DNA of 34,759 nt, from assembly GCA_900540535.1 (NCBI GenBank), contig UQGM01000027.1:1-34759 (forward strand), read 5' to 3'. Position numbers and translations under genes: made by a program. How positions within the stretch are numbered: the first letter of the stretch is position 1; each line of letters starts with the position of its first letter. Of this stretch, positions 22,157 to 30,378 are shown in pieces. Source of the DNA: an uncultured Oscillospiraceae bacterium. GTDB taxonomy: Bacteria > Bacillota > Clostridia > Oscillospirales > Acutalibacteraceae. The notes beneath the pieces are model-generated. The model did not search any database. It was not told where the DNA came from and saw only the letters and a program-made list of their open reading frames with translations.

Positions 22157-23701
22157 TTAAAATATGATTTTAACTTTATGTCCGCCTTTTTTACCGTAAA
22201 GACGAAGTATACCTGTTTTTGCAAAGGGATAGCTTTCTATTTCATATCGGCAGTCCGTTTCAATATCCTTCGGACGTGAATGAAGAAAGACAATGGTATC
22301 CTCATCGTTATCCTCATTTTGTACAAAGCTCATTCTGAAATATTTATCTTCCTTATCATAGGAAAATGAAATAAGGTCACCGTTTATCCGCTGGGGATAT
22401 GGTCTCGAAAGGGAATCAATTACCGGTGATTTTAAAATCTTCTTGTCATATGCCCAGTAAACACTGCTCCAGTTATTGCTGTTGAAAAACTCAATAAGGT
22501 GGTCGATATGACCTATCCAGCGATTGCCTCCTGTAAATCCGCCCCATTCTCCTACAATTACCGGAACACCCAGACGCTGCTGACTTCTCTGATGCTCTTC
22601 AAAAATTGAATCTACCCTTTCATTACTTGCATACTTATAAAGGGGCGAATCCACAAACAGATCATAACCGTGAGGAGCAAAGGCAAGCTGCTTTTCACGC
22701 ACACCGTTAACCTCCACCGCAGGAGCACTGTAAGGTATTCCGAGATTTGAATAGTAGCAGTTTTCCATAAGAATTATACCTTTATCCGTAACCTCTCTTA
22801 TTGCTGCCGCACCCTTATTTATAAACGGAGAATAGAAGTTTACATCAAAATCTCTTATGATGTCATATCCGGAAAGCACGGCTTTATGAAAAAGCTCTTT
22901 CTGGGACATTATTTCTTTAATGGCTGAAAGCTTTGCGGGACTTGCAAGACGTGCAGCGGTTTTACCTATAAGCTTTAAAAAGCCTTTCTTTTCATTTCCT
23001 CCGTCAAAGCAGGACCGAAGCTCAAACTTCTTTCCTATTTTGCCGGCTCTTTCCTCTGCCATTTTGACAACGGTTTCTATTAGAGAAGTAAAAACTTTAC
23101 CTCCCGGAGTTCCTGGATAAGGCTCATTCATAAGGTCAAATCCGAAATAAGCGGGGCTCTTTGAAAATCTTTCAGCAACATGCTTTAACATATCACAGTA
23201 ATATTCCTGAAGTCCTCTGCAGTTTACTTTTTCATTTGCCCAAAAAGCATCAAAAGATTTTTGAACGGCTCTGCCGTAAAAATATCCCTCTGCCCAGATG
23301 AACAACGCTTTTTTAAATTTCTCACCTTTTGCAAGGCAAGCCCATTCAGGTGCTCCGTCGCCAATGCCGCTTTTGGCTCCGTATAAATCCTGATGTATAT
23401 CTATGAAAAAGTAGATTTTGTATTTTTCACAATATTTGACTATTTTTTCAATTTCATCAAGATATTCCTCATTGTATACGCCGGGTTTCGGCTCAACCGC
23501 ATCCCATATAACTCCCAGCCTTATGAGATTGAATCCGAGTTCCTTAAACTCTCTTATGGTTTCTTCATCCCATTTGAATTTGTATTTTCTGTGTCCGACG
23601 ATTGTCGGCTCTCCCTTATTTACAAGATTTATGCCGTTAAAAATACATTCTCTACCCTTTTCATCTCTGAATTTTAACCCCTCAGTATAAATCCTGTCCA
23701 T
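22157..23701 (-). CDS. glycoside hydrolase family 5, endoglycoceramidase-like
   Basis: A (beta/alpha)8 retaining glycosidase of 514 residues. The N-terminal FNGINLVNKG, GFNLIRLGVIWDAVEPKPG and DIHQDLYGAKSG-GDGAPEWA segments resemble the GH5 endoglycoceramidase/steryl-glucosidase branch more than cellulases. The acid/base is Glu193 in FDLMNEPYPG, the nucleophile Glu385 in VIVGEWGG. A beta-rich tail (about 430-514) fits the C-terminal domain of that branch. No signal peptide or anchor is visible, so it appears cytosolic, which would require import of the glycoside. AAAGGAGC precedes ATG. It is divergent from an AraC regulator that probably controls it. Exact specificity is uncertain. Confidence 0.85.
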   Translation of the reverse strand: MDRIYTEGLKFRDEKGRECIFNGINLVNKGEPTIVGHRKYKFKWDEETIREFKELGFNLIRLGVIWDAVEPKPGVYNEEYLDEIEKIVKYCEKYKIYFFIDIHQDLYGAKSGIGDGAPEWACLAKGEKFKKALFIWAEGYFYGRAVQKSFDAFWANEKVNCRGLQEYYCDMLKHVAERFSKSPAYFGFDLMNEPYPGTPGGKVFTSLIETVVKMAEERAGKIGKKFELRSCFDGGNEKKGFLKLIGKTAARLASPAKLSAIKEIMSQKELFHKAVLSGYDIIRDFDVNFYSPFINKGAAAIREVTDKGIILMENCYYSNLGIPYSAPAVEVNGVREKQLAFAPHGYDLFVDSPLYKYASNERVDSIFEEHQRSQQRLGVPVIVGEWGGFTGGNRWIGHIDHLIEFFNSNNWSSVYWAYDKKILKSPVIDSLSRPYPQRINGDLISFSYDKEDKYFRMSFVQNEDNDEDTIVFLHSRPKDIETDCRYEIESYPFAKTGILRLYGKKGGHKVKIIF

Positions 23702-23806
23702 AAAACCGCTGCTCCTTTAAAATTGATATGTTTTTATTATACTCAGCCAGACAGAAAACAACATACCTTTTTCGGCATAGTTTATACACATTACGGACTG
23801 ATTAAT

Positions 23807-23835
23807 TTGATTTTTATAAATGGTGCTGATATAAT
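23807..23835 (+). promoter_or_regulatory. araC-type regulator promoter
   Basis: Plus strand TTGATT (23807-23812), 17 nt, TATAAT (23830-23835). Predicted start is near 23842, leaving only about 15 nt before the TTG start codon. The GH5 promoter must lie in the same 155-nt divergent gap, where a minus-strand TATAAT is present at about 23738. Confidence 0.65.
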
Positions 23836-23856
23836 AAATCAGATGAGGTGAACAAT

Positions 23857-24663
23857 TTGAAAAAATACTTAAATCCCTGTGAAAGCGGTACACAGTTTTC
23901 TCCGAAACTTATAGAAATATTCAACGGCGACACCTTCCACGCTGCTAAGGAAAACAGCGCCGCTCTGCCTATTAAATCAGACTATACATTTATAAGGATA
24001 ATTGAAGGAACAGGGGTTATTATTTTAAAATCCGCTGAATTTTCCCTATCATCAGGAGATATAATCATCGCTGACAGCAAGGATTTTGTAGACATTTCAT
24101 CCAATGCTTCATACTGGGTGATGCGTTTTAATTCATCCTCTGCACCACCTGTTTTCGAAAAGAAAACTGTATATTCCGTTCCTTTTTCATCTGAGGAAAA
24201 CGAGCTTCTCTCAAAACTTTTCGACTCAAAAGAATGGGACGAAAAACTGTTCCCCTCATTTTGCAGCAGTATTTTTTCACTTTATTACCTGGAGCTTGCG
24301 GGAAAATACTTAAGAAGCGAAACTTCGGTAACGCCATATCACAGAGAGATATGTGAAGCTATTGAATATATAAAACAGCACTATGACAGCGTAAGTGTTT
24401 CTGAGCTTGCAGATATGCTTCACCTTTCGGAAAGAATGCTCAGAAAGATTTTTTCTGCCGAAACAGGTTCTTCACCAAACACTTATATACAAAAAGTACG
24501 TCTCGGCAAAGCAAAGGAGATGCTCAAAGACAGCTCTCTTTCTGTGGGAGACGTTTCTGACGCTCTGGGATACTCAAATCAGTTCCACTTCTGCCTTGCA
24601 TTTAAAAAGGCATTCGGTCTATCCCCCTCAGCTTACAGAAAAACTCCGTCGGTAATTTTATAA
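23857..24663 (+). CDS. AraC family transcriptional regulator
   Basis: A 268-residue regulator with an N-terminal cupin-like sensor (about 20-140; FIRIIEGTGVIILKSAEFSLSSGDIIIAD) and a C-terminal double helix-turn-helix (about 165-265). The DNA-binding part includes VSVSELADMLHLSERMLRKIF and the family signature VSDALGYSNQFHFCLAFKKAFGLSPSAYR. Such proteins commonly activate the adjacent carbohydrate gene when a sugar binds the cupin. Divergence from the GH5 gene suggests that role. TTG 23857 is chosen because GAGGTG lies 6 nt upstream; GTG 23848 would coincide with that ribosome site. Confidence 0.9.
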   Translation: MKKYLNPCESGTQFSPKLIEIFNGDTFHAAKENSAALPIKSDYTFIRIIEGTGVIILKSAEFSLSSGDIIIADSKDFVDISSNASYWVMRFNSSSAPPVFEKKTVYSVPFSSEENELLSKLFDSKEWDEKLFPSFCSSIFSLYYLELAGKYLRSETSVTPYHREICEAIEYIKQHYDSVSVSELADMLHLSERMLRKIFSAETGSSPNTYIQKVRLGKAKEMLKDSSLSVGDVSDALGYSNQFHFCLAFKKAFGLSPSAYRKTPSVIL

Positions 24664-24674
24664 ACACAGACAAA

Positions 24675-24717
24675 AACCCCTGTGAGATTAAACTCACAGG
24701 GGTTAATTGATTTTATT
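24675..24717. terminator. bidirectional terminator between araC and tetR
   Basis: Perfect 12-bp stem AACCCCTGTGAG / CTCACAGGGGTT with loop ATTAAA. The plus tail is AATTGATTTTATT and the minus tail is TTTGTCTGTG. It serves the converging AraC gene and the TetR-SCP2 operon. Confidence 0.88.
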
Positions 24718-24725
24718 ATCGTTTT

Positions 24726-25394
24726 TTACGGCTGCGGCTGTTGAGACTCAACGGCTCTGCGCACAAAATCAGTCATGGATTCTATGAGCTCATCGCTGTC
24801 GCCCAGTTCCCTGCTGCCTATAAACAGCTTTTTACGCTCGGCATAGTATCCGGAAGCAAAAGAAAACTGATACATCATTACAAGATTGTCGAGCATAAAC
24901 GCCGTGGCATTAACATCAAGGTCCTTGCGTACTCTGCCAATGGCTTTGTCATAACTGAGAATTTCACGGTAGAGCCTTACCGTTACCGCCTCCGCATGAT
25001 CCGATATTCTTTCGGAAAGATTTCGCAGGCTCTGTGACGAACAGTCCAGATAGATCTGATGCATCTGCGGGTTTTCGGTGGCGGACTCCCTTGCAAGGCG
25101 GAGCATTTCTTCAAATGCATTTACAACGCCCTTGGTGGTATCCACCCCTGAAAGCAGTTTATACATCATCTCAAGACAATGATCCATAACCGCCAGAAAC
25201 AGATCCTCCTTAGACTCAAAGTAGCTGTACATTGAGCCTATGCTTATCCCCGCAGATTTGGCTATTGTATTTATATTCGCCGCATTGAAACCTTTGGCGG
25301 CAAATTCATTTATGGCCGCTTCGAAAACCCGGCGTCTTCTGTCCGCCGTAGTTGATTTAAACGGGGAATTTGTCTTATTTTTTGAACTATCCAT
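24726..25394 (-). CDS. TetR/AcrR family transcriptional regulator
   Basis: A 222-residue one-component repressor. The N-terminal DNA-binding domain (about 18-70) contains RRRRVFEAAINEFAAKGFNAANINTIAKSAGISIGSMYSYFESKEDLF in its conserved form; the remaining all-helical part is the ligand-binding/dimer domain. It is the last gene of the operon with the SCP2-like, aminotransferase and transketolase genes, 26 nt after the second SCP2-like gene, and so probably regulates its own operon by feedback. The layout is similar to fatty-acyl-CoA-responsive TetR proteins, but the ligand cannot be told from sequence. GGAGA precedes ATG. Confidence 0.93.
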   Translation of the reverse strand: MDSSKNKTNSPFKSTTADRRRRVFEAAINEFAAKGFNAANINTIAKSAGISIGSMYSYFESKEDLFLAVMDHCLEMMYKLLSGVDTTKGVVNAFEEMLRLARESATENPQMHQIYLDCSSQSLRNLSERISDHAEAVTVRLYREILSYDKAIGRVRKDLDVNATAFMLDNLVMMYQFSFASGYYAERKKLFIGSRELGDSDELIESMTDFVRRAVESQQPQP

Positions 25395-25420
25395 GCAGTG
25401 TCTCCGTTTAAAGCTTTGCC

Positions 25421-26239
25421 TTAGCCTTTAGCAAGAGCTGCAACCTCAAGCATGAAATTACCTATCTGACCGGCGAACTCAGGAGCTCCGTCAAGAATAA
25501 GCTTGCCTGCCTTGAGCGAGTCAAGCATATCGGCTGTTCCGAAAAGAATACCCATGGCATCATCGTAGTTGGGGAAACGCATAAGGAAGAAGGGTAATGA
25601 ACGCTTATAGGTTCCTCTTCCTGCCTTGGATTTACCCGCCTTGATACGGATGTATGCCGAGCAGTCGGGATCGCAGTCAATAGCCATTGCATAAACACGG
25701 TCGGGGCTGGGAGTAGTCCAGTTCTTTATCTCCTCATGGCCTGCCTTGTTAAGCTGGCTGATACCGCTTGTTATAAGATAGAAATAGCATTTACATGTGA
25801 GCTTTTTCATATCCGGATCTGTTGGCGGCTCTTTAGCACCAAGAACTGCGGACATTTTAAGAAGCACCTGTACTATTGAAACAAGGGTAGGCACATATTT
25901 TGCCTTTTTAACCTTGATTTTCGGAATGCAGTCAGGTCCCATTTTACCCTTGAAGAATTTGTTAAGGGCGGGAATGCTCTTAAACTGAAGCTCTACATGG
26001 GGATCACGGTCAACACGTCCGGCATGTACCTGCCAGTCGTCAAGGCCGTTGATGACAAAATGAGTTGCAACCTTTCCCTCAGGAGCATCGGGGTCAAGTG
26101 CGCTTACCTGAACTACCGCATGGGTGTTTTTAAACTTCGCACCAAGTGACGGTATATCGGTAGCTATTACCTTTGCCAGAGGGAGGGCGCAGTTGAGAAA
26201 TATTTTACTTGAATAAATATCTTCTTTTGTAACTGCCAT
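25421..26239 (-). CDS. SCP2-like (sterol carrier fold) protein B
   Basis: A 272-residue cytosolic protein without signal peptide or membrane segment. Its first part (about 35-105) has an SCP2-type pattern, DPHVELQFKSIPALNKFFKGKMG. The last part (about 165-265) repeats the idea with YIRIKAGKSK, MRFPNYDDAMGILFGTADMLDSLKAGKLILDGAPE. SCP2 domains form a hydrophobic tunnel that binds lipids or acyl chains. It looks paralogous to the first gene of this operon: the YAMAIDCDPDCSAYIRIK and IAMNVKGSVGLTLRVK strands correspond. It starts 3 nt after the transketolase C-terminal subunit gene. No catalytic motif is seen. The fold assignment is by pattern only. Confidence 0.6.
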   Translation of the reverse strand: MAVTKEDIYSSKIFLNCALPLAKVIATDIPSLGAKFKNTHAVVQVSALDPDAPEGKVATHFVINGLDDWQVHAGRVDRDPHVELQFKSIPALNKFFKGKMGPDCIPKIKVKKAKYVPTLVSIVQVLLKMSAVLGAKEPPTDPDMKKLTCKCYFYLITSGISQLNKAGHEEIKNWTTPSPDRVYAMAIDCDPDCSAYIRIKAGKSKAGRGTYKRSLPFFLMRFPNYDDAMGILFGTADMLDSLKAGKLILDGAPEFAGQIGNFMLEVAALAKG

Positions 26240-26242
26240 ATA

Positions 26243-27253
26243 TTACACCTCGTCATCCCATGAATCGTCCTCTTCAAAGTCCTTATGCATAACCTCACGG
26301 ACAGCGTCAATGATGCCGTTGGCGTCGATGCCGACCATGGACATAATATCCTCGTGAAGACCAATAGGTGCAAATTTATCGGGATGTCCGAGCTTCTTGA
26401 AGGCGCAGCCCTTACCGTACTGAGCGATAACGTCTGCAACAGCTGTTCCGAGACCGTTGATTACGTTGTGGTCCTCAGCGGTGATGATGCGGCGTGTATC
26501 AACAATTGCCTTCTGAACTGCTTCAACATCGAGAGGCTTAAGAGTATGCATATTGAGAACTCTGACTTTAAGGCCGTCTGTTGCCTCAAGTGATTTTGCT
26601 GCCTGAAGAGCCTGATATACGCAGGAACCGCAGGCGATAACTGTAATATCTGTACCCTCATGAACTGTATGAGCCTTGCCGAGCTGGAAGCCATACTCTG
26701 TATCTGTATAGAGAATACGGTCGAATCCACGGTTGATACGGATATAAACCGGGCCGGGAGTCTCATAAGCTGCACGAACTGCATTAACGGTTTCCATACC
26801 GTCTGCGGGGCAGATGTATGTCATGTTGGGGAATGTAAGAAGGCATCCCATATCAACGATGGCATGGTGTGTGGAGCCAGCCTGACCGAATGATGTACCG
26901 GCATGGCTTCCGATGATTTTAACGTTAACGTTCTGATAGCAGATATCTGCATGGATCTGGTCGGCAACACGCATTGTTGCGAAAGCGGACATTGTAGATA
27001 CGAAAGGAACAAGTCCTGCCTTAGCCATACCTGCTGCAATACCGAACATATTCTGCTCAGCGATACCTACGTCAAAGAAACGGTCGGGGAACTCTTTTCC
27101 GAATACGCCGATCTTTGTTGAACCTGCAAGGTCAGCTGTAAGTGCGACAACCTCGGGATGCTCTCTTCCAAGTTCGCACATTGCTTTTCCGTAATACTCC
27201 GCAGTAGCCATTGCTTCTGAGCCAACCGCTGTGTAAACAAGTCCTCCTGCCAT
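26243..27253 (-). CDS. transketolase, C-terminal subunit (split)
   Basis: The second half of a split ThDP-dependent transketolase: pyrimidine-binding domain (about 1-190) with GIAEQNMFGIAAGMAKAGLVPFVSTMSAFATMRVADQI, where the Glu activates ThDP, and HAGTSFGQAGSTHHAIVDMG; then the C-terminal domain (about 195-320) with VRVLNMHTLKPLD. The 336-residue length is normal. An unusual acidic end, DFEEDDSWDDEV, follows. It begins 2 nt after the N-terminal subunit gene, so the two form one enzyme. Split transketolases serve both the pentose phosphate pathway and dedicated pathways; the operon suggests the latter. Confidence 0.93.
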   Translation of the reverse strand: MAGGLVYTAVGSEAMATAEYYGKAMCELGREHPEVVALTADLAGSTKIGVFGKEFPDRFFDVGIAEQNMFGIAAGMAKAGLVPFVSTMSAFATMRVADQIHADICYQNVNVKIIGSHAGTSFGQAGSTHHAIVDMGCLLTFPNMTYICPADGMETVNAVRAAYETPGPVYIRINRGFDRILYTDTEYGFQLGKAHTVHEGTDITVIACGSCVYQALQAAKSLEATDGLKVRVLNMHTLKPLDVEAVQKAIVDTRRIITAEDHNVINGLGTAVADVIAQYGKGCAFKKLGHPDKFAPIGLHEDIMSMVGIDANGIIDAVREVMHKDFEEDDSWDDEV

Positions 27254-27255
27254 GA

Positions 27256-28125
27256 TTACTTCGCCTCCCTTTCAACACGCTCAACACGTTTTTTGTAATA
27301 CTCATCAAGATCTTTTGCAGCCTTGTCGTGAAGATCCTGGTCAATTGCACCGTAGTGCCACTTGTAATCGTTCTCCATGAAGCTGATACCGGCGCCCTTA
27401 ACTGTATTTGCAATGATCATAACGGGCTTTTCTGTTGCTGCATAGCCCTTATCGATAGCGTCTGCAAGCTCTTTGAAGTTATGTCCGTCAACTTCGTAAA
27501 CGTCGAAGCCGAATGCTCTCCACTTATCTGCAAAGGGTTCGAGCTTCATCTCATTCTCTGTGGGACCGTCCATCATCATGTGGTTACGGTCAACAAATGA
27601 AATAAGATTTGTTGTATTGAACTGACCGGCAGACATTGCTGCTTCCCAGTTGGAGCCTTCGTCGCATTCGCCGTCGCCGAGAAGGCAGAAAGTCATATAA
27701 TCTTTACCCTGTACTCTTGCTGCAAGAGCTGTACCAACGGCAATTGAAAGACCGTGGCCAAGGGAACCTGTTGATGCGTCTACGCCCTTAACCTTATTGC
27801 TGTCAAGGTGAACGCCCATCTTTGAATTTGTAAGGTTGAATGTTTTAAGCTGTGCAGGATCATTCCATCCCATATCGCAGAGAAGTCCGGCATAACCGAT
27901 ACCGATATGTCCCTTACTGAGGATGAAGCGGTCACGATCCTCCCAATCAGGATCGTCCTTTTTAAGTCTCATGTACTTGTAATAGAGGATTGTAAGAATG
28001 TCCATTGAACTGAGGCTTCCGCCGATGTGTCCGCTGCCTGCACAAAGAGTTGTATCAAGGCAAGTGTGGCGAAGCTGATTGGCTTTTGCTTCAAGGTCAA
28101 GCCATTCCTGCTTGGTGAGTGGCAT
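27256..28125 (-). CDS. transketolase, N-terminal subunit (split)
   Basis: The diphosphate-binding half of a split transketolase (289 residues). It has CAGSGHIGGSLSSMDIL, ILSKGHIGIGYAG (phosphate/substrate His), TGSLGHGLSIAVG and the ThDP/Mg motif GDGECDEGSNWEA...VDRN. Length and motifs are those of functional subunits. The sugar-phosphate-binding arginines of full transketolases are mostly in the partner half and are not clearly conserved, so acceptor specificity is open. It lies 82 nt after the aminotransferase gene, the widest gap in the operon, and directly before the C-terminal subunit. Confidence 0.93.
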   Translation of the reverse strand: MPLTKQEWLDLEAKANQLRHTCLDTTLCAGSGHIGGSLSSMDILTILYYKYMRLKKDDPDWEDRDRFILSKGHIGIGYAGLLCDMGWNDPAQLKTFNLTNSKMGVHLDSNKVKGVDASTGSLGHGLSIAVGTALAARVQGKDYMTFCLLGDGECDEGSNWEAAMSAGQFNTTNLISFVDRNHMMMDGPTENEMKLEPFADKWRAFGFDVYEVDGHNFKELADAIDKGYAATEKPVMIIANTVKGAGISFMENDYKWHYGAIDQDLHDKAAKDLDEYYKKRVERVEREAK

Positions 28126-28207
28126 ATTGAATAAACCTCCTTATGATTTCAATTTTATAATTCTAACCGGAGAGAGGACTACGCCCCTCTCCGTCAATGC
28201 CCTTTAT

Positions 28208-29461
28208 TTATGCGTCGGGATTATTCTTTCTTACTGCCTTGAATGCATCTTCCGCAATTTCAATTGAACGGTTGATTTCTTCATGAGTAAGAGATGCGTT
28301 GATAAAGTGGTTGTGGTGAGAAGTGATGAAGATACCTCTCTGTACACACTCGGCTACCCACTGCTGATGAAGCATAAGGGAGTCGTCGTTTGCTGTTCTC
28401 AGATAGAACAGTGACGGTGCACCGGAAACAACAAGATCAAATCCGTGCTCTTTACCTGCTTTTACAAAACCGTCTGTAAGCTCTCTGCCAAGCTTATCAA
28501 ACATAGCGGGTGTATCAAGAGCTTTCATCTTGTTGATACATGCAATACCTGCTGCAAAGGGAACTGCGCTCATCCAGTAGCTTCCTGTATATGTCAGGGA
28601 GCTGACGGCATCCTTAAGGGATTCACGTCCGCACAGAGCTGAAACGTTGTAGCCGTTTGCAAGAGCTTTACAGAAGCAGATAAGGTCTGCCTTGAATCCG
28701 AAGAAGTGGTCAGAACCTGCAAGGTCAAGACGGAAGCCTGCACGAACGTCGTCGATAATAAGAACTACGCCGTGATCGTCGCAGAGCTTGCGAACCTTCT
28801 GCCAGTATCCCTCATCGGGGAAGAAGTTATCAACAAAGTTACCATGCATATAGGGAGTAGCAATAAGACCTGCAATTTCACCCTTATACTCATTGAACAC
28901 TTTTTCCAGTGCGGGGAAATCGTTAAAATCAACATAGATATTATTGGCAACTTCCTCTTCGAGAATACCCGGATAATCGAGTTTCTGTGTCCATGGAGCA
29001 ACGCCGTGATAATATCCGTTAAAGAAAACAATCTTCTTACGTCTTGTAGCTGCACGAGCTGTCATAACAGCAAGTGAAGTTACGTCGCCGCCGTTTTTAG
29101 CAAAGAATGCCCAGTCTGCACAGGCAACTGTATCAACAAGAAGTTCTGCAAACTCTACCATCTTTGCAGAGGGAATTGTAACGCAGTTTTCTTTCTTAAG
29201 CTGTTCGAGAGCGGCAGCGTCAACATCGGGATCACAATAACCCAAAACGTTGGGACCGTAGCCGCACATATAGTCGATAAACTCATTTCCGTCAAGATCC
29301 CAGAACTTGCTTCCCTTTGCATGCTCGGAGAACATGGGGAAAACATTGTTGGGAATATAGCATCCCTCTGACGGTCCCTGATGACCGTAAATACCGGAGG
29401 GGATTACATTAAAAGCCTTTTTAAACATTTCATGGCTTTTTTCAAACTTATAAAGCTTCAT
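28208..29461 (-). CDS. class III (glutamate-1-semialdehyde-type) PLP aminotransferase
   Basis: A fold-type I PLP enzyme of 417 residues. It has FWDLDGNEFIDYMCGYGPNVLGY, FAKNGGDVTSLAVMTARAAT, FFNGYYHG (PLP-stacking Tyr and His), VLIIDDVRAGFR (Asp237 for the pyridine nitrogen) and the Schiff-base Lys265 in FCKALANGY. It resembles glutamate-1-semialdehyde aminomutase relatives used in specialised transamination, rather than HemL: no heme genes are nearby, and the usual DEV is DDV. It lies 15 nt after the first SCP2-like gene. I infer that it transaminates a ketone or aldehyde made by the transketolase in this operon; the substrate is unknown. Confidence 0.9.
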   Translation of the reverse strand: MKLYKFEKSHEMFKKAFNVIPSGIYGHQGPSEGCYIPNNVFPMFSEHAKGSKFWDLDGNEFIDYMCGYGPNVLGYCDPDVDAAALEQLKKENCVTIPSAKMVEFAELLVDTVACADWAFFAKNGGDVTSLAVMTARAATRRKKIVFFNGYYHGVAPWTQKLDYPGILEEEVANNIYVDFNDFPALEKVFNEYKGEIAGLIATPYMHGNFVDNFFPDEGYWQKVRKLCDDHGVVLIIDDVRAGFRLDLAGSDHFFGFKADLICFCKALANGYNVSALCGRESLKDAVSSLTYTGSYWMSAVPFAAGIACINKMKALDTPAMFDKLGRELTDGFVKAGKEHGFDLVVSGAPSLFYLRTANDDSLMLHQQWVAECVQRGIFITSHHNHFINASLTHEEINRSIEIAEDAFKAVRKNNPDA

Positions 29462-29476
29462 CCTTGGTTCCTCCCG

Positions 29477-30247
29477 TTATGATAAGTACTGGCTTACTCT
29501 GTCCAGTATTCTGTTCGCATTGTCTATCATGTTGATCATACCGCTCATGGCGATTGAACCGTCGCAGATACATGCCATTGCGCTGAGCTTTCCTGCAAGA
29601 AGATCGCCGGCAACGTCGATGCTGGAGAATTCCATAACTGCTCTGGGATTATCGCAGCGCTTTTTAAGAGCGATGATTCTGTGATTCTTAACTCTGAGAG
29701 TAAGACCTACACTGCCCTTAACGTTCATTGCAATATCACCGTCGGGGATAAGGTTTGCGCTGAACTTACCGCTCTGGTCGTTATTGGCAATCTGTGCGAT
29801 TGCGACGCCGGCAACATAAAGGGTAAGTATTGTGCTTATTTCACGGAACTTGGGATCTTTCAAATCTTCCTCTGAGGGACGAAGATATTTTGAAAGAAGA
29901 TCCGTAAGAGGTACAAAGCTCTTAAGAAGGAACTTGATGTGAGTAAATCCCTTCGACGGAATAGGTGTTGTGGTTCCGTCAAGCAGACCGTTGAATTTTT
30001 CGCATGATGAGAAGGGAAGCTTAATGTCGCTGTCCGGTGCAACTCCGTCTTCCATTCTGCAGCGTCCGTTCTTGAAGAGAAGAGTTGCGGCAGGTCCGCC
30101 CTTTACCTCAAAGGCTACTTTAAGAGGCTTTTTGTTTGTAAGCAATGCTCTCGCCGCCGGATCCAGCTCGCAGAGATTTTCGCATGCACCCAAAACTGCA
30201 TAAAGATTTACATAAGCAGCAGCTCTGGGATCGGTTTTAGTTAACAC
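29477..30247 (-). CDS. SCP2-like (sterol carrier fold) protein A
   Basis: The first gene of the operon, 256 residues, no signal peptide. Two SCP2-like halves are visible. The N-terminal one (about 38-105) has LKVAFEVKGGPAATLLFKNGRC...DSDIKLPFSSCEKFNGLLDG. The C-terminal one (about 165-250) has GSVGLTLRVKNHRIIALKKRCDNPRAVMEFSSIDVAGDLLAGKLSAMACICDGSIAMSGM. SCP2 folds bind hydrophobic ligands in a tunnel. It resembles SCP2-like protein B at the other end of the cassette, so the two may pair or act on successive intermediates. The start is GTG with GGAGG 8 nt upstream. No catalytic residues are evident. Confidence 0.62.
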   Translation of the reverse strand: MLTKTDPRAAAYVNLYAVLGACENLCELDPAARALLTNKKPLKVAFEVKGGPAATLLFKNGRCRMEDGVAPDSDIKLPFSSCEKFNGLLDGTTTPIPSKGFTHIKFLLKSFVPLTDLLSKYLRPSEEDLKDPKFREISTILTLYVAGVAIAQIANNDQSGKFSANLIPDGDIAMNVKGSVGLTLRVKNHRIIALKKRCDNPRAVMEFSSIDVAGDLLAGKLSAMACICDGSIAMSGMINMIDNANRILDRVSQYLS

Positions 30248-30268
30248 TATCGTTTCCTCCTTCTTTTA

Positions 30269-30280
30269 GAGTGAGCACTC
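30269..30280. promoter_or_regulatory. palindrome in the SCP2 operon leader, candidate TetR operator
   Basis: GAGTG-AG-CACTC is a perfect 5+2+5 inverted repeat just before the ribosome site of SCP2-like A. A related half site, GCTCACTT, occurs at 30351. TetR proteins bind short palindromes of this kind, and the operon encodes one. Confidence 0.4.
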
Positions 30281-30363
30281 ATTCGGGAACGGATGCAAAA
30301 GGACTTTCATTAAAAGCCATAATAAATATTAATCCTTAAACCGATAAAACGCTCACTTCATAA

Positions 30364-30375
30364 TTTGAGTTCAAA
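30364..30375. promoter_or_regulatory. palindrome at the SCP2 operon transcription start, candidate operator
   Basis: TTTGA-GT-TCAAA is a perfect inverted repeat lying between the -10 box and the predicted start at about 30372. AGTTCAAAA recurs at about 30429, upstream of the -35 box. The position suits a repressor; which palindrome the TetR protein uses is unknown. Confidence 0.4.
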
Positions 30376-30378
30376 AGT

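Noticed and set aside
28208..29461. Calling the aminotransferase HemL (heme synthesis)
   Set aside because: No other heme gene is nearby, the PLP-site motif is DDV rather than DEV, and the operon content points to another substrate; homology to the family stands.
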